Positions 10,018 through 16,948 of a DNA stretch of 44,320 nt are shown piece after piece. Where the stretch lies: the IMG/VR virus record IMGVR_UViG_3300009705_000030, positions 1 through 44,320 of that record. One strand, written 5' to 3'. The translations under genes and the position numbers were made by a program. The DNA is from a virus. The notes under the pieces are model-generated. The model saw only the letters and a program-made list of their open reading frames with translations, was not told the origin of the DNA and did not search any database. The number at the start of each line of letters is the position of its first letter. Position 1 is the stretch's first letter.

Positions 10018-10494
10018 ATGGCTAAATCAAAGGAACAGTCGGCAATAGATGCTATCTACGCTTTAGTAGATAGGGTAGATCTTCTTGATAAGAAAATTGA
10101 AATTGTGGACACTAATATAAAACATTTGAATAATAAGGTGTCTCAGCTATTGACATCAAGTAAGCCAATAGCATTACCTTCTGCTAGGGCTTCTGCAGTT
10201 GCTGCTACTAGTGTCTCCACAGGATCGGAAAGTGTTGATAAGTTAGTCTTAGGTCCAGTGAAAGTTTTTGGCCGAATTGTTGATAATAATATGGTTCCGA
10301 TACCAGATGTAGCTATAAGCGTTTATGACAGTAGCAGCGATTTGATAAAAAGCGAGATATCAAATGCTGATGGTTACTGGGAAGTTAGACTTCCCGCTGG
10401 AAAGTATGGTGTGGAGTACTCACACTCTAGGTTTAAAACAATAAATAGAACAGTGAATCTTGAGAATGGGATAAAAACTTTTGAGGTTAGGTGA
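10018..10494 (+). CDS. Coiled-coil protein with transthyretin-like (carboxypeptidase regulatory-like) domain
   Basis: This 158-residue protein is probably a virion or tail accessory protein. Residues about 5-45 form a heptad-rich coiled coil (IYALVDRVDLLDKKIE, HLNNKVSQLL). An Ala/Ser/Pro-rich linker follows, then residues about 78-158 form a small beta-sandwich of the carboxypeptidase-regulatory/transthyretin-like type (VFGRIVDNNMVPIPDVAISV, NADGYWEVRLPAGKYGV). In phages such domains decorate fibres, whiskers or baseplates. I chose the ATG at 10018 because AAGGG at 10004-10008 is well spaced for it; an in-frame TTG at 10009 is too close to that site. The stop overlaps the next gene's ATG (TGATG style). 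Domain call is fairly sure; its place in the particle is inference. Confidence 0.6.
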   Translation: MAKSKEQSAIDAIYALVDRVDLLDKKIEIVDTNIKHLNNKVSQLLTSSKPIALPSARASAVAATSVSTGSESVDKLVLGPVKVFGRIVDNNMVPIPDVAISVYDSSSDLIKSEISNADGYWEVRLPAGKYGVEYSHSRFKTINRTVNLENGIKTFEVR

Positions 10495-10874
10495 TGTTCA
10501 CTATTAAATTTTTAGCTTCCAAGGGTGATCGAGGTTATGAGGTTAATAAAACTATAAAAAATATAGCAAATTACCTAAAAAACGATTTAAATAGAAGGAT
10601 AAAGTTTTTATCGGATAACTCCTCAATTGAGATTATTTCTGGTTCTCCTATTGAAAATACTGGAGACATGGTTGTAGAATTGTTAATAAAAAAAAGAATA
10701 GTTATTAATAATGATGATTTAAATGATAAGAAAAATTTAGACAGCTGTATATCTGAAATTAAAAACTTTTGTGATCAAGCTTCGAAAATAGAAGATGTTA
10801 GTTATATCCCATTACATTTTAGAAAGAAAAGAACCACAAGCTCGAAAGACGAGCTTGGTGACAAGGAAGAGTAA
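10494..10874 (+). CDS. Small protein of unknown function between fibre and neck genes
   Basis: This 126-residue protein is not recognised. It is mixed alpha/beta and Lys/Asp-rich, with a predicted strand at the start (MFTIKFLASKGDRGYEV), a central hydrophobic strand (MVVELLIKKRIVI), a helix (LDSCISEIKNFCDQAS) and a charged disordered end (KKRTTSSKDELGDKEE). No signal peptide or membrane segment is seen. Its ATG overlaps the upstream stop by one base and GAGG at 10483-10486 provides a ribosome site; a GTG one codon upstream is a less likely start. It lies between the coiled-coil protein and the putative tail terminator, so a small neck or assembly protein is possible, but nothing in the sequence proves it. 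Confidence 0.5.
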   Translation: MFTIKFLASKGDRGYEVNKTIKNIANYLKNDLNRRIKFLSDNSSIEIISGSPIENTGDMVVELLIKKRIVINNDDLNDKKNLDSCISEIKNFCDQASKIEDVSYIPLHFRKKRTTSSKDELGDKEE

Positions 10875-10879
10875 TAGAG

Positions 10880-11689
10880 ATGATGGATAATCAAGCATTG
10901 CCCGGAGCTGCGGGAAGTGGAGATCACAGGGTTTTCTCAAACTTTTTTTCTGATCATAATATAATTCAAAATGTTGCAATAGTTCAGCCAAAAAATCTTT
11001 TAATATCGGCAATGAGAGATATCTTTAGAGCTGATTCTATATTTACATATAGAGATGATAAGTATGGGTATCCTTTGACACCAAACTTAACTGGTATGGA
11101 CGTTGACTCCGTGCTAACAACAAAAATTTTAATAAGTGATGTTTATCGTTATGAGGTTAAATTTTTTCCAGCTATAGTTGTAAAGTCAAATGGCGGTACA
11201 TACAAGCCTTTGTCATTCAATCAAAATATGACATTGAAGCATAGGGAAGACATTATTGAGAATAATTACGGCTCTATAAGCAAAATAAAGACCCCGACAC
11301 ACAGAGTGTATGCGGGGATGTGGGAGCTTTCTTTCGACATCATGATATATTCAGAAAGTCATTCCGAATTGGAGGAGCTAACTGAAATTGCAAGTATGGC
11401 TCTTCAGTATTCTTTATGGCAAGATCTTAGGGCTAATGGTCTTTTTATAAAATCTTTGTCTATAGGTGCAGAAAATGCGGAGCCTTATGCTAATGATTTT
11501 GTTTATAGTCAGAATATTACACTGAGCACGCTTTCTGAGTGGAGGGTTGAGATTCCACTAGATTCTATTATTGAAAAATTAGTTTTCTATTTTGATTCAA
11601 CCAGGCATCCTGTTCCAGGACAGAAAACTCAAGCAGACGTTGCGGCCTTAAATTACAGTGATATTTTAGAAAAAACACAAATTAAATGA
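10880..11689 (+). CDS. Probable tail terminator / neck protein (gp15-like)
   Basis: This 269-residue protein sits directly upstream of the sheath, where myoviruses usually encode the tail terminator or sheath-stabilising neck protein. Its organisation fits T4 gp15-type proteins: an N-terminal helix (NLLISAMRDIFRAD), a beta section (DVYRYEVKFFPAIVVKS), then a strand-helix-strand core (MWELSFDIMIYSESHSELEE, EIASMALQYSLWQDLR) and a final strand (EWRVEIPLDSIIEKLVFYF). This is resemblance in architecture and gene order, not a motif match. Two ATGs stand in tandem at 10880 and 10883, both served by AAGGAAGAG at 10863-10871. It would cap the finished tube and contact the head completion proteins. 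Alternative: another neck or sheath-associated protein. Confidence 0.45.
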   Translation: MMDNQALPGAAGSGDHRVFSNFFSDHNIIQNVAIVQPKNLLISAMRDIFRADSIFTYRDDKYGYPLTPNLTGMDVDSVLTTKILISDVYRYEVKFFPAIVVKSNGGTYKPLSFNQNMTLKHREDIIENNYGSISKIKTPTHRVYAGMWELSFDIMIYSESHSELEELTEIASMALQYSLWQDLRANGLFIKSLSIGAENAEPYANDFVYSQNITLSTLSEWRVEIPLDSIIEKLVFYFDSTRHPVPGQKTQADVAALNYSDILEKTQIK

Positions 11690-11751
11690 GAATATAATTA
11701 AACTACTAATAATAATCAATGAATTGATATTGGAAACTCGGAGGGAACTAA

Positions 11752-14700
11752 ATGGCTAATATACCAGGAATTTCAGGTTATGTACAGCCCGGAGTGTTTG
11801 CTAGAGATAGGGTTATATCTAGAGGTGTATCCATTCCTGGCGGACTGCGCATTGTATGTGTATTGGGCGAGGGTCTTAAGGAAGAAACAGTGGTCTCTTC
11901 CGCGTTTGGAAGTGGCAAGGATGGTAACATTACTTACAGTCCAACCGGAACTGGCGATGGCAGATTTTTTAAGATTGCAAATGCGCCAGTTGAGTCGGGA
12001 AGGACAGAGCTTAGGTTGAATCAGAGCCTATTGTACGGTACAGAGGCGACCGTTGATTCTACAACTGGAAAGTGGGGAGCGTCCGGATTCGATTCAAAAT
12101 ATGATTATAGACTTGATGTTTCGAAGGGTGCTATTGAAATGCAAAAAGCAGCTTTGGCAGACCTAGATGGAAAGCTATATTCAGCAAGCTCTGGAAATAC
12201 CGGAAATGGAGTAGTAGCTCACCAGGGAACAACATGGGGTGTCGACTCTACAAATCTTATAAATATTTTAGATACGAATGCGATTGCTGAAAATTGGACC
12301 GCAAAGTGTGTAGGCACAGTTCGCGATTCGGCCGGAAATGTTATATCTGGGCAAAGCACCTTTACTGTCAGAGGAGAGGTCACCGGTGTTGTAAGAGACG
12401 CAAACGGGGTTCCTTATACGTGGAGTAGCAATACCGGAAGCCAAACGGGTGCAGACGGAGCAATGTCTGGTACTAAAGACCCGGTAGCAGACGGATATTT
12501 GGTTGCTACCAACTTTATGGCAGGAATAGGTATGACGAGCGGGGCGGTGACGGAAACCTCTGCGGGTTCTGCTGCAAAAACTGCAACATCAGCTGTAGGT
12601 ACGACTACTGACACTATATACATTGCTGCATTCGATCTTGTAAAACATGGTCAGGCATTAGCTGGTGATTACATATGGTTTAATGAGTTTTCAGCAACAG
12701 ACTATGGCGGTTACTCAAATCCAGCTAAAATTAAGTCAATTACGTTTGACAGTGATAATGATAGGTCTGTAATAACCACAGAAGAGGGAGCTCTTGCGGA
12801 AACGCAAGCTGATCTTATATGGTTTATTCATGCAACTAATTTGTTCGTACAGGGGGATAATAATGGCGATCTACATCATCTAACTGGTGGCAGTATCGAA
12901 GTTGCTACGGCTCCAACAAATTCCTTTACTTCTGCGGATGTCGGAAAGACTCTGATTATAAGTAGCGGAGTCAATGAGGGAAGATACACTATAACTGCAG
13001 TTACATCATCTAGGCGTTGTAGAGTTCAGAAGTACGGAGATAGTTCCTCTGGATTCCCCGTTGGCCTTGAGTCTATCTACAACGGAATGACTTCTGCTGG
13101 TGCTCGTTATCATTCAGACTCAACTGCCTCGTTATCGGATGGGCTACGCGATTCTTCTGGTGCATACCTTGGAATGGGCGTCTCAGCCGCAACGATCCTT
13201 TTTAATAGTGCTGGAGCCGGAACTCATGTTGAGATGGGGCTATCCCAGGTGAGTGTAACATATTATCTATTAGATACAAACGGTGTTCTTGAGTTTGCAG
13301 TAAAAGAGGGCGCCACGCCATTTGAGGTTGGTGACTTCTTCACGCTAAGGGTTCAGTCAAGAGTGCTTAGAAATGGTGACGAGCTTGAGGCAAGATATAT
13401 TGCTACTGAAGATCTTAACGATCCTGAATTTTTTACAAGTACTTCAGAATTATTTAAAAAGCATGGCACACCAAGTGCTACAAATACATTAGCTCTCGGA
13501 GCTCAAATGGCTTTTGAGAATGGAGCGCCTGGAATTTTGGCTCTTCAGTGTAAGCCTGCAATATCAAGAAGAACAGCAGAGACTCTTCTTGAGGCTGTTG
13601 ACTCAAATGGAGATGGCGGGATTCAAGTTTCGGTTGGGACAAACGCAGAAAGAGATGATCTTTACTTTCCAATACCAAGACCGAACTCTGGTCTTGGGCT
13701 CGGCAAGCCTGATACAGATACAGAGGTTAACATATTTGTAGTCAGAAGCGGAGTTGAGACACAGATATTTCCAAATAAATACGGATTCTATAACACCCAA
13801 CTTGCCTCTGGAATAGTAAATGAAACAAACACTTCACAGGTGAACTGGATTTCTGATTCAGATAATGCATATTCTTATACTATCGTCAGTACCGGAGTTC
13901 AGATCTTAGGAACTGGGTTTAAAGGCGTTTTGACAGGGTCATCGACCGCATCTGTTGCAAATGAAACAAGTACATTTTCAACGACTGAATTCAACTTTGA
14001 TTCAAGTCATGTTGGAGACATTATTGTACTTCAGTCTATTGAAGTGGAGGACACTTCAGATGGCGAAGGAACAAAGTATACTACAGAATCTGCCATCCAG
14101 ACTCAAACCGGACTTGATGACCATGAGATGACGATTCACTCGGTGTTGGATGATAATACCGTAGTTGTTTACGGACACGGAACTGGCACGGCTGATGTCT
14201 TAACATCGAGCTTTGTCGATGTTAAGTGGTTCTTAAAGAATGAAGCTGACACTACCAATACTGGAGCTGCATTGCTTCTTCACAAAGATTTAGCAACCAG
14301 CGGAACCATCAAAGAGGGCGATGGAATCAGGATCTCATACATTGATCAGAAGGATGCTGACCTTTTTGATACAAACTGGTTTAATGCATTCGAAAAGCTT
14401 GAAGCTCAAGACTGCCAGATAGTTGTTCCGCTCCCAACTCAGAATAGGTCTAAGATCTTTAGAGCCGCAGTTACACATTGTGAGCAGATGAGCACTATTG
14501 CAAACAGAAAGGAAAGGGTAGCTCTAATTGGAGCTCAGCAGGGCGTTACGGTTGCTGCACTTCTTGGAGAGTCTGAAATCGCAGTTGAGGATATTGGAAT
14601 TATTGAAGGAATTCAGGGAGATACCGCCGCTGAGATCTTGGCCGGAAATGTTGAAGACTTGGTTAACTTTAAGTTAAGCGATAATTACATAAGCAAGAGA

Positions 14701-15282
14701 TGTGTATATTTCTATCCAGACTCTATCGTTAGAAACATTAACGGTACAAATACAAACATTGATGGGTTTTATATAGCGGCAGCAGCTGGAGGTTGGCTAT
14801 CCGGAACACAAAATGTTGCAATACCTCTAACAAGAAAGGTTCTTACCGGATTTGCACTACTTAGAGATAAGGTGTATAGGCAGATTAGGCTAAATTCTCT
14901 TGGAAATGTTGGAGCCACAGTTCTACAGCCGGTAACTGGCGGTGGAAGAGTGCTGGCCGGAAGAACAACTAGTAATACCGGATATGTTGAAGATGAGGAA
15001 ATTTCAGTAGTTTTCATTAGAGATAGAGTTAAGCAGGTTCTTAGAGATAGTTTGGATGGGTATATAGGGACTGTTGAAAATGAAAACACACAAGGAGTTA
15101 TAGGCTCTAGGGTTATATCAATTATGTCAGCGTTAGTTAGCCAAGGTCTTGTTACGAATTTTGAAAACATTAAAGTTTCAAGGGATAAGGTAGATCCAAG
15201 GCAGTGGAACGTTTTCTTAAGGTTCCAGCCTGCATTCCCAATAAACTACATATTCATAGACATAGAGGTTGGAGTCCTCTAA
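11752..15282 (+). CDS. Tail sheath protein, enlarged by two insertions
   Basis: The contractile sheath subunit surrounds the tail tube and drives injection. The N-terminus (GYVQPGVFARDRVISRG) and C-terminus (TGFALLRDKVYRQIRL, VRDRV-like FIRDRVKQVLRDSLDGYIG, PRQWNVFLRFQPAFPINYIF) are typical of sheath proteins. Core segments appear near residues 543-603 (ATEDLNDPEFFTSTSELFKK) and from 873 (NWFNAFEKLEAQDCQIVVPL). At 1,176 residues it is about twice the usual size: beta-rich, Thr/Ser/Gly-rich insertions occupy roughly 60-540 and 640-860 and probably project from the sheath surface. A strong ribosome site, GGAGGG at 11740-11745, stands 6 bases before ATG, consistent with a high-copy protein. The tube gene follows after 15 bases. 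Confidence 0.92.
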   Translation: MANIPGISGYVQPGVFARDRVISRGVSIPGGLRIVCVLGEGLKEETVVSSAFGSGKDGNITYSPTGTGDGRFFKIANAPVESGRTELRLNQSLLYGTEATVDSTTGKWGASGFDSKYDYRLDVSKGAIEMQKAALADLDGKLYSASSGNTGNGVVAHQGTTWGVDSTNLINILDTNAIAENWTAKCVGTVRDSAGNVISGQSTFTVRGEVTGVVRDANGVPYTWSSNTGSQTGADGAMSGTKDPVADGYLVATNFMAGIGMTSGAVTETSAGSAAKTATSAVGTTTDTIYIAAFDLVKHGQALAGDYIWFNEFSATDYGGYSNPAKIKSITFDSDNDRSVITTEEGALAETQADLIWFIHATNLFVQGDNNGDLHHLTGGSIEVATAPTNSFTSADVGKTLIISSGVNEGRYTITAVTSSRRCRVQKYGDSSSGFPVGLESIYNGMTSAGARYHSDSTASLSDGLRDSSGAYLGMGVSAATILFNSAGAGTHVEMGLSQVSVTYYLLDTNGVLEFAVKEGATPFEVGDFFTLRVQSRVLRNGDELEARYIATEDLNDPEFFTSTSELFKKHGTPSATNTLALGAQMAFENGAPGILALQCKPAISRRTAETLLEAVDSNGDGGIQVSVGTNAERDDLYFPIPRPNSGLGLGKPDTDTEVNIFVVRSGVETQIFPNKYGFYNTQLASGIVNETNTSQVNWISDSDNAYSYTIVSTGVQILGTGFKGVLTGSSTASVANETSTFSTTEFNFDSSHVGDIIVLQSIEVEDTSDGEGTKYTTESAIQTQTGLDDHEMTIHSVLDDNTVVVYGHGTGTADVLTSSFVDVKWFLKNEADTTNTGAALLLHKDLATSGTIKEGDGIRISYIDQKDADLFDTNWFNAFEKLEAQDCQIVVPLPTQNRSKIFRAAVTHCEQMSTIANRKERVALIGAQQGVTVAALLGESEIAVEDIGIIEGIQGDTAAEILAGNVEDLVNFKLSDNYISKRCVYFYPDSIVRNINGTNTNIDGFYIAAAAGGWLSGTQNVAIPLTRKVLTGFALLRDKVYRQIRLNSLGNVGATVLQPVTGGGRVLAGRTTSNTGYVEDEEISVVFIRDRVKQVLRDSLDGYIGTVENENTQGVIGSRVISIMSALVSQGLVTNFENIKVSRDKVDPRQWNVFLRFQPAFPINYIFIDIEVGVL

Positions 15283-15297
15283 AATTAGGAGATAAAA

Positions 15298-15912
15298 ATG
15301 GCATCATACCCATCAACAGGAAGCATTTTAGACAGCAAGACCAGAACTGGTCTATCAACCCAAGTAATCATTATGGTAAATAATGAGCCAGTTGGCGCTG
15401 TGCAGAGCTTTCAAGAGAGTCAGACTAAGCCACTAAGGAGGCTTCAAGAGGTAGGTACAGACGGAATAGTCGAGATTGTTCCTCAGTCCGCAACAACTGT
15501 TGATTTAACTATTCAGAGAATAGTATTTGACGGATTAAGCATAACAGAGTCAATGGCTCGTGGATTTAGAAACTTGGCATCACAAAGAATTCCTTTTGAT
15601 ATTATGGTTATAGATAACTATACTGGAACTGGTGATGAGGCGGTTGTTACAACTTACAAGAACTGCTGGTTTGCCTCTATAGGCAAGACATATAGTGCTG
15701 GTGATTATATCATAACAGAAAACGCGTCTGTTCAGGCAGAGTTTATGTTTACTACAAGGGGCAACAAGCCCACTGCCGAGAGTCCGGGAACAGGTGGCGC
15801 CAGGCAGCTCGCAGGAACTCAGATTGATAATACTGAAAAGGCTGTTGATGCTGGCAAGGGCAGAAGAGGCCCCCTTGACTTCCCGGGACTTATATCTGCA
15901 GCGTATAGCTGA
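15298..15912 (+). CDS. Tail tube protein
   Basis: This 204-residue protein has the size and position of a myovirus tail tube subunit, immediately after the sheath and before the chaperone pair. It is mostly beta strands with the pattern of the tube fold (TQVIIMVNNEPVGAVQSFQE, EIVPQSATTVDLTIQRIVFD, TYKNCWFASIGKTYSAGDY, ENASVQAEFMFTTRG), ending in a Gly/Lys-rich tail that may be flexible. An AGGAGAT ribosome site at 15286-15292 fits high expression. Hexamers of this protein stack into the channel for DNA. A strong terminator follows the stop by about 22 bases, suggesting that sheath and tube form the highly expressed end of a transcript. Confidence 0.85.
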   Translation: MASYPSTGSILDSKTRTGLSTQVIIMVNNEPVGAVQSFQESQTKPLRRLQEVGTDGIVEIVPQSATTVDLTIQRIVFDGLSITESMARGFRNLASQRIPFDIMVIDNYTGTGDEAVVTTYKNCWFASIGKTYSAGDYIITENASVQAEFMFTTRGNKPTAESPGTGGARQLAGTQIDNTEKAVDAGKGRRGPLDFPGLISAAYS

Positions 15913-15934
15913 CACGTAAGAATATAGATAAATC

Positions 15935-15966
15935 AAAAGACCACCTACTTTGGTGGTCTTTTTTTG
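15935..15966 (+). terminator. Intrinsic terminator after sheath-tube genes
   Basis: GACCACC at 15939-15945 pairs perfectly with GGTGGTC at 15952-15958 across a 6-base loop; flanking A and T runs extend the stem by up to four A-T pairs. Seven T residues follow (15959-15965). It separates the highly expressed sheath/tube genes from the chaperone and tape measure genes needed in fewer copies. Confidence 0.9.
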
Positions 15967-15977
15967 TTTTAAAAGCG

Positions 15978-15983
15978 TATAAT
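15978..15983 (+). promoter_or_regulatory. Possible promoter -10 box before the chaperone genes
   Basis: TATAAT occurs just after the terminator and about 48 bases before the chaperone ATG, in a non-coding stretch where a new promoter would make sense. No good -35 hexamer is found 16-18 bases upstream, so the site is a weak candidate; it might depend on a phage-encoded sigma factor or be chance in AT-rich DNA. Confidence 0.25.
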
Positions 15984-16030
15984 GCGTAATAAGGTTAAGT
16001 ATTTTTATTTAATCATTAGGAGAAAAAAAA

Positions 16031-16495
16031 ATGGCAAGAAGAAAAGCTGACTTTGAAGAGGGCGATGATGACGCTAAAGTTGAAAATGACTTAGGGGTTA
16101 CAGAAGAATCTAACGATAAACTGTCTGGGTTAAGACAGTTAATATTCCTAGGAAGACAAGAGAGTATTGTCGATGTAGATGGCGTTAGTTTTAGTATAGC
16201 AACTCTTACTAGCGGACAACAAAGAAGCATGATGAAAGATGTTATGACCTTATCTGATGATGAAAGGGTGCCGAGTATGCGGGAGGCTGTTTTGAGCAGG
16301 GCCATTGTTTCTGTCAATGGAGAGCCGCTAGAGGACTTGTATGTGGGAGATGGCCTGGATAGCCTAACACCTCTTGAGAAGAGGGGTAGGCTTATTTCTG
16401 ATATGCAGTTTACTGTAGTAGAGAGGCTGTTTATTGAATATAACCAGATGGTGATTCCAGAAGAAGAAAAGAGTGACGAAAATTTAAAAAAATAG
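16031..16495 (+). CDS. Tail assembly chaperone, G-type (zero-frame product)
   Basis: This 154-residue protein matches the tail assembly chaperone G of lambda-like logic by position (between tube and tape measure), size and the frameshift site at its end. It has an acidic N-terminus (ADFEEGDDDAKVENDL), a conserved-looking middle (GVSFSIATLTSGQQRSMM, SREAVLSR-like MREAVLSRAIVSVNGEPL) and a helical end (MQFTVVERLFIEYNQMV). The strong AGGAGA ribosome site precedes ATG 16031. Most ribosomes should stop at TAG 16493-16495; a minority should slip at 16483-16492 into the -1 frame and make the longer fusion. In the family, G coats the tape measure and helps tube subunits assemble around it. Confidence 0.8.
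   Translation: MARRKADFEEGDDDAKVENDLGVTEESNDKLSGLRQLIFLGRQESIVDVDGVSFSIATLTSGQQRSMMKDVMTLSDDERVPSMREAVLSRAIVSVNGEPLEDLYVGDGLDSLTPLEKRGRLISDMQFTVVERLFIEYNQMVIPEEEKSDENLKK
16483..16492 (+). other. Programmed -1 ribosomal frameshift site (TTTAAAAAAA)
   Basis: In the zero frame the bases read T TTA AAA AAA TAG. This gives two overlapping canonical X XXY YYZ slippery heptamers, T TTA AAA (16483-16489) and A AAA AAA (16486-16492), one codon before the stop. Slipping at either gives the same protein and enters an open -1 frame that runs to 16944. A purine-rich stretch at 16461-16473 (AGAAGAAAAGAG) lies about 10 bases upstream and might act as a stimulator. I see no clear downstream hairpin. Confidence 0.85.
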
Positions 16496-16944
16496 CATCG
16501 GAACCTTTTAGTTGGCTTCGTTGGCAGCTGTGTAAAACCTGGAATTGCGCAGTTGATGATAAGAGGTTCCTCGATATAGACCCACTCCAATGGCGGTGGT
16601 ACGCCTCTATGTTATCTATGGAAAGAGAGAAGGACCTGGAACAGATGGTCAATATTGCGGATTATCTAGCGTCCTTCTGGAACGCGGAAGCTGTAATGAA
16701 GATCAAGGAGATTAGGGAACAGCAAGAAAGCGAGAGGTTTATGACCGATGAGCAGTTTGAGGATATGATTGAAAGCAGAGGATTCGAAGATAGCGACTTG
16801 GTCAAATCAATTATCGAATCTAATAAGGATTTACATGCTAATTATAAAGCACAAAGTATGGGCAATGATATAACCGGTAATCGATATAAAAGAATGCCGA
16901 GTGACTTATCAGATTTATCAGGCTATATAAAAGATAAGGACTAG
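16489..16944 (+). CDS. Tail assembly chaperone, T-type extension (made as G-T fusion)
   Basis: This -1 frame is open directly from the slippery site to TAG 16942-16944 and encodes 151 residues; the fusion from 16031 would be 304 residues. It opens with an aromatic, cysteine-containing segment (PFSWLRWQLCKTWNCAVDD, then DPLQWRWYASMLSMER), followed by helices rich in Glu/Lys (MKIKEIREQQESERF, EQFEDMIESRGF) and a polar end. In lambda the T part recruits tail tube subunits. The first in-frame ATG is at 16609, but it has no good ribosome site and would delete the most conserved-looking first 40 residues, so expression by frameshift is far more likely than independent initiation. The tape measure gene follows after 4 bases. 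Confidence 0.8.
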   Translation, partial: KIASEPFSWLRWQLCKTWNCAVDDKRFLDIDPLQWRWYASMLSMEREKDLEQMVNIADYLASFWNAEAVMKIKEIREQQESERFMTDEQFEDMIESRGFEDSDLVKSIIESNKDLHANYKAQSMGNDITGNRYKRMPSDLSDLSGYIKDKD

Positions 16945-16948
16945 GTAA

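Noticed and set aside
16609-16944. The downstream chaperone frame as an independent gene starting at ATG 16609.
   Set aside because: No suitable ribosome site, and the frame is open with aromatic-rich, gene-like sequence back to the slippery site, so the frameshift fusion explains it better.
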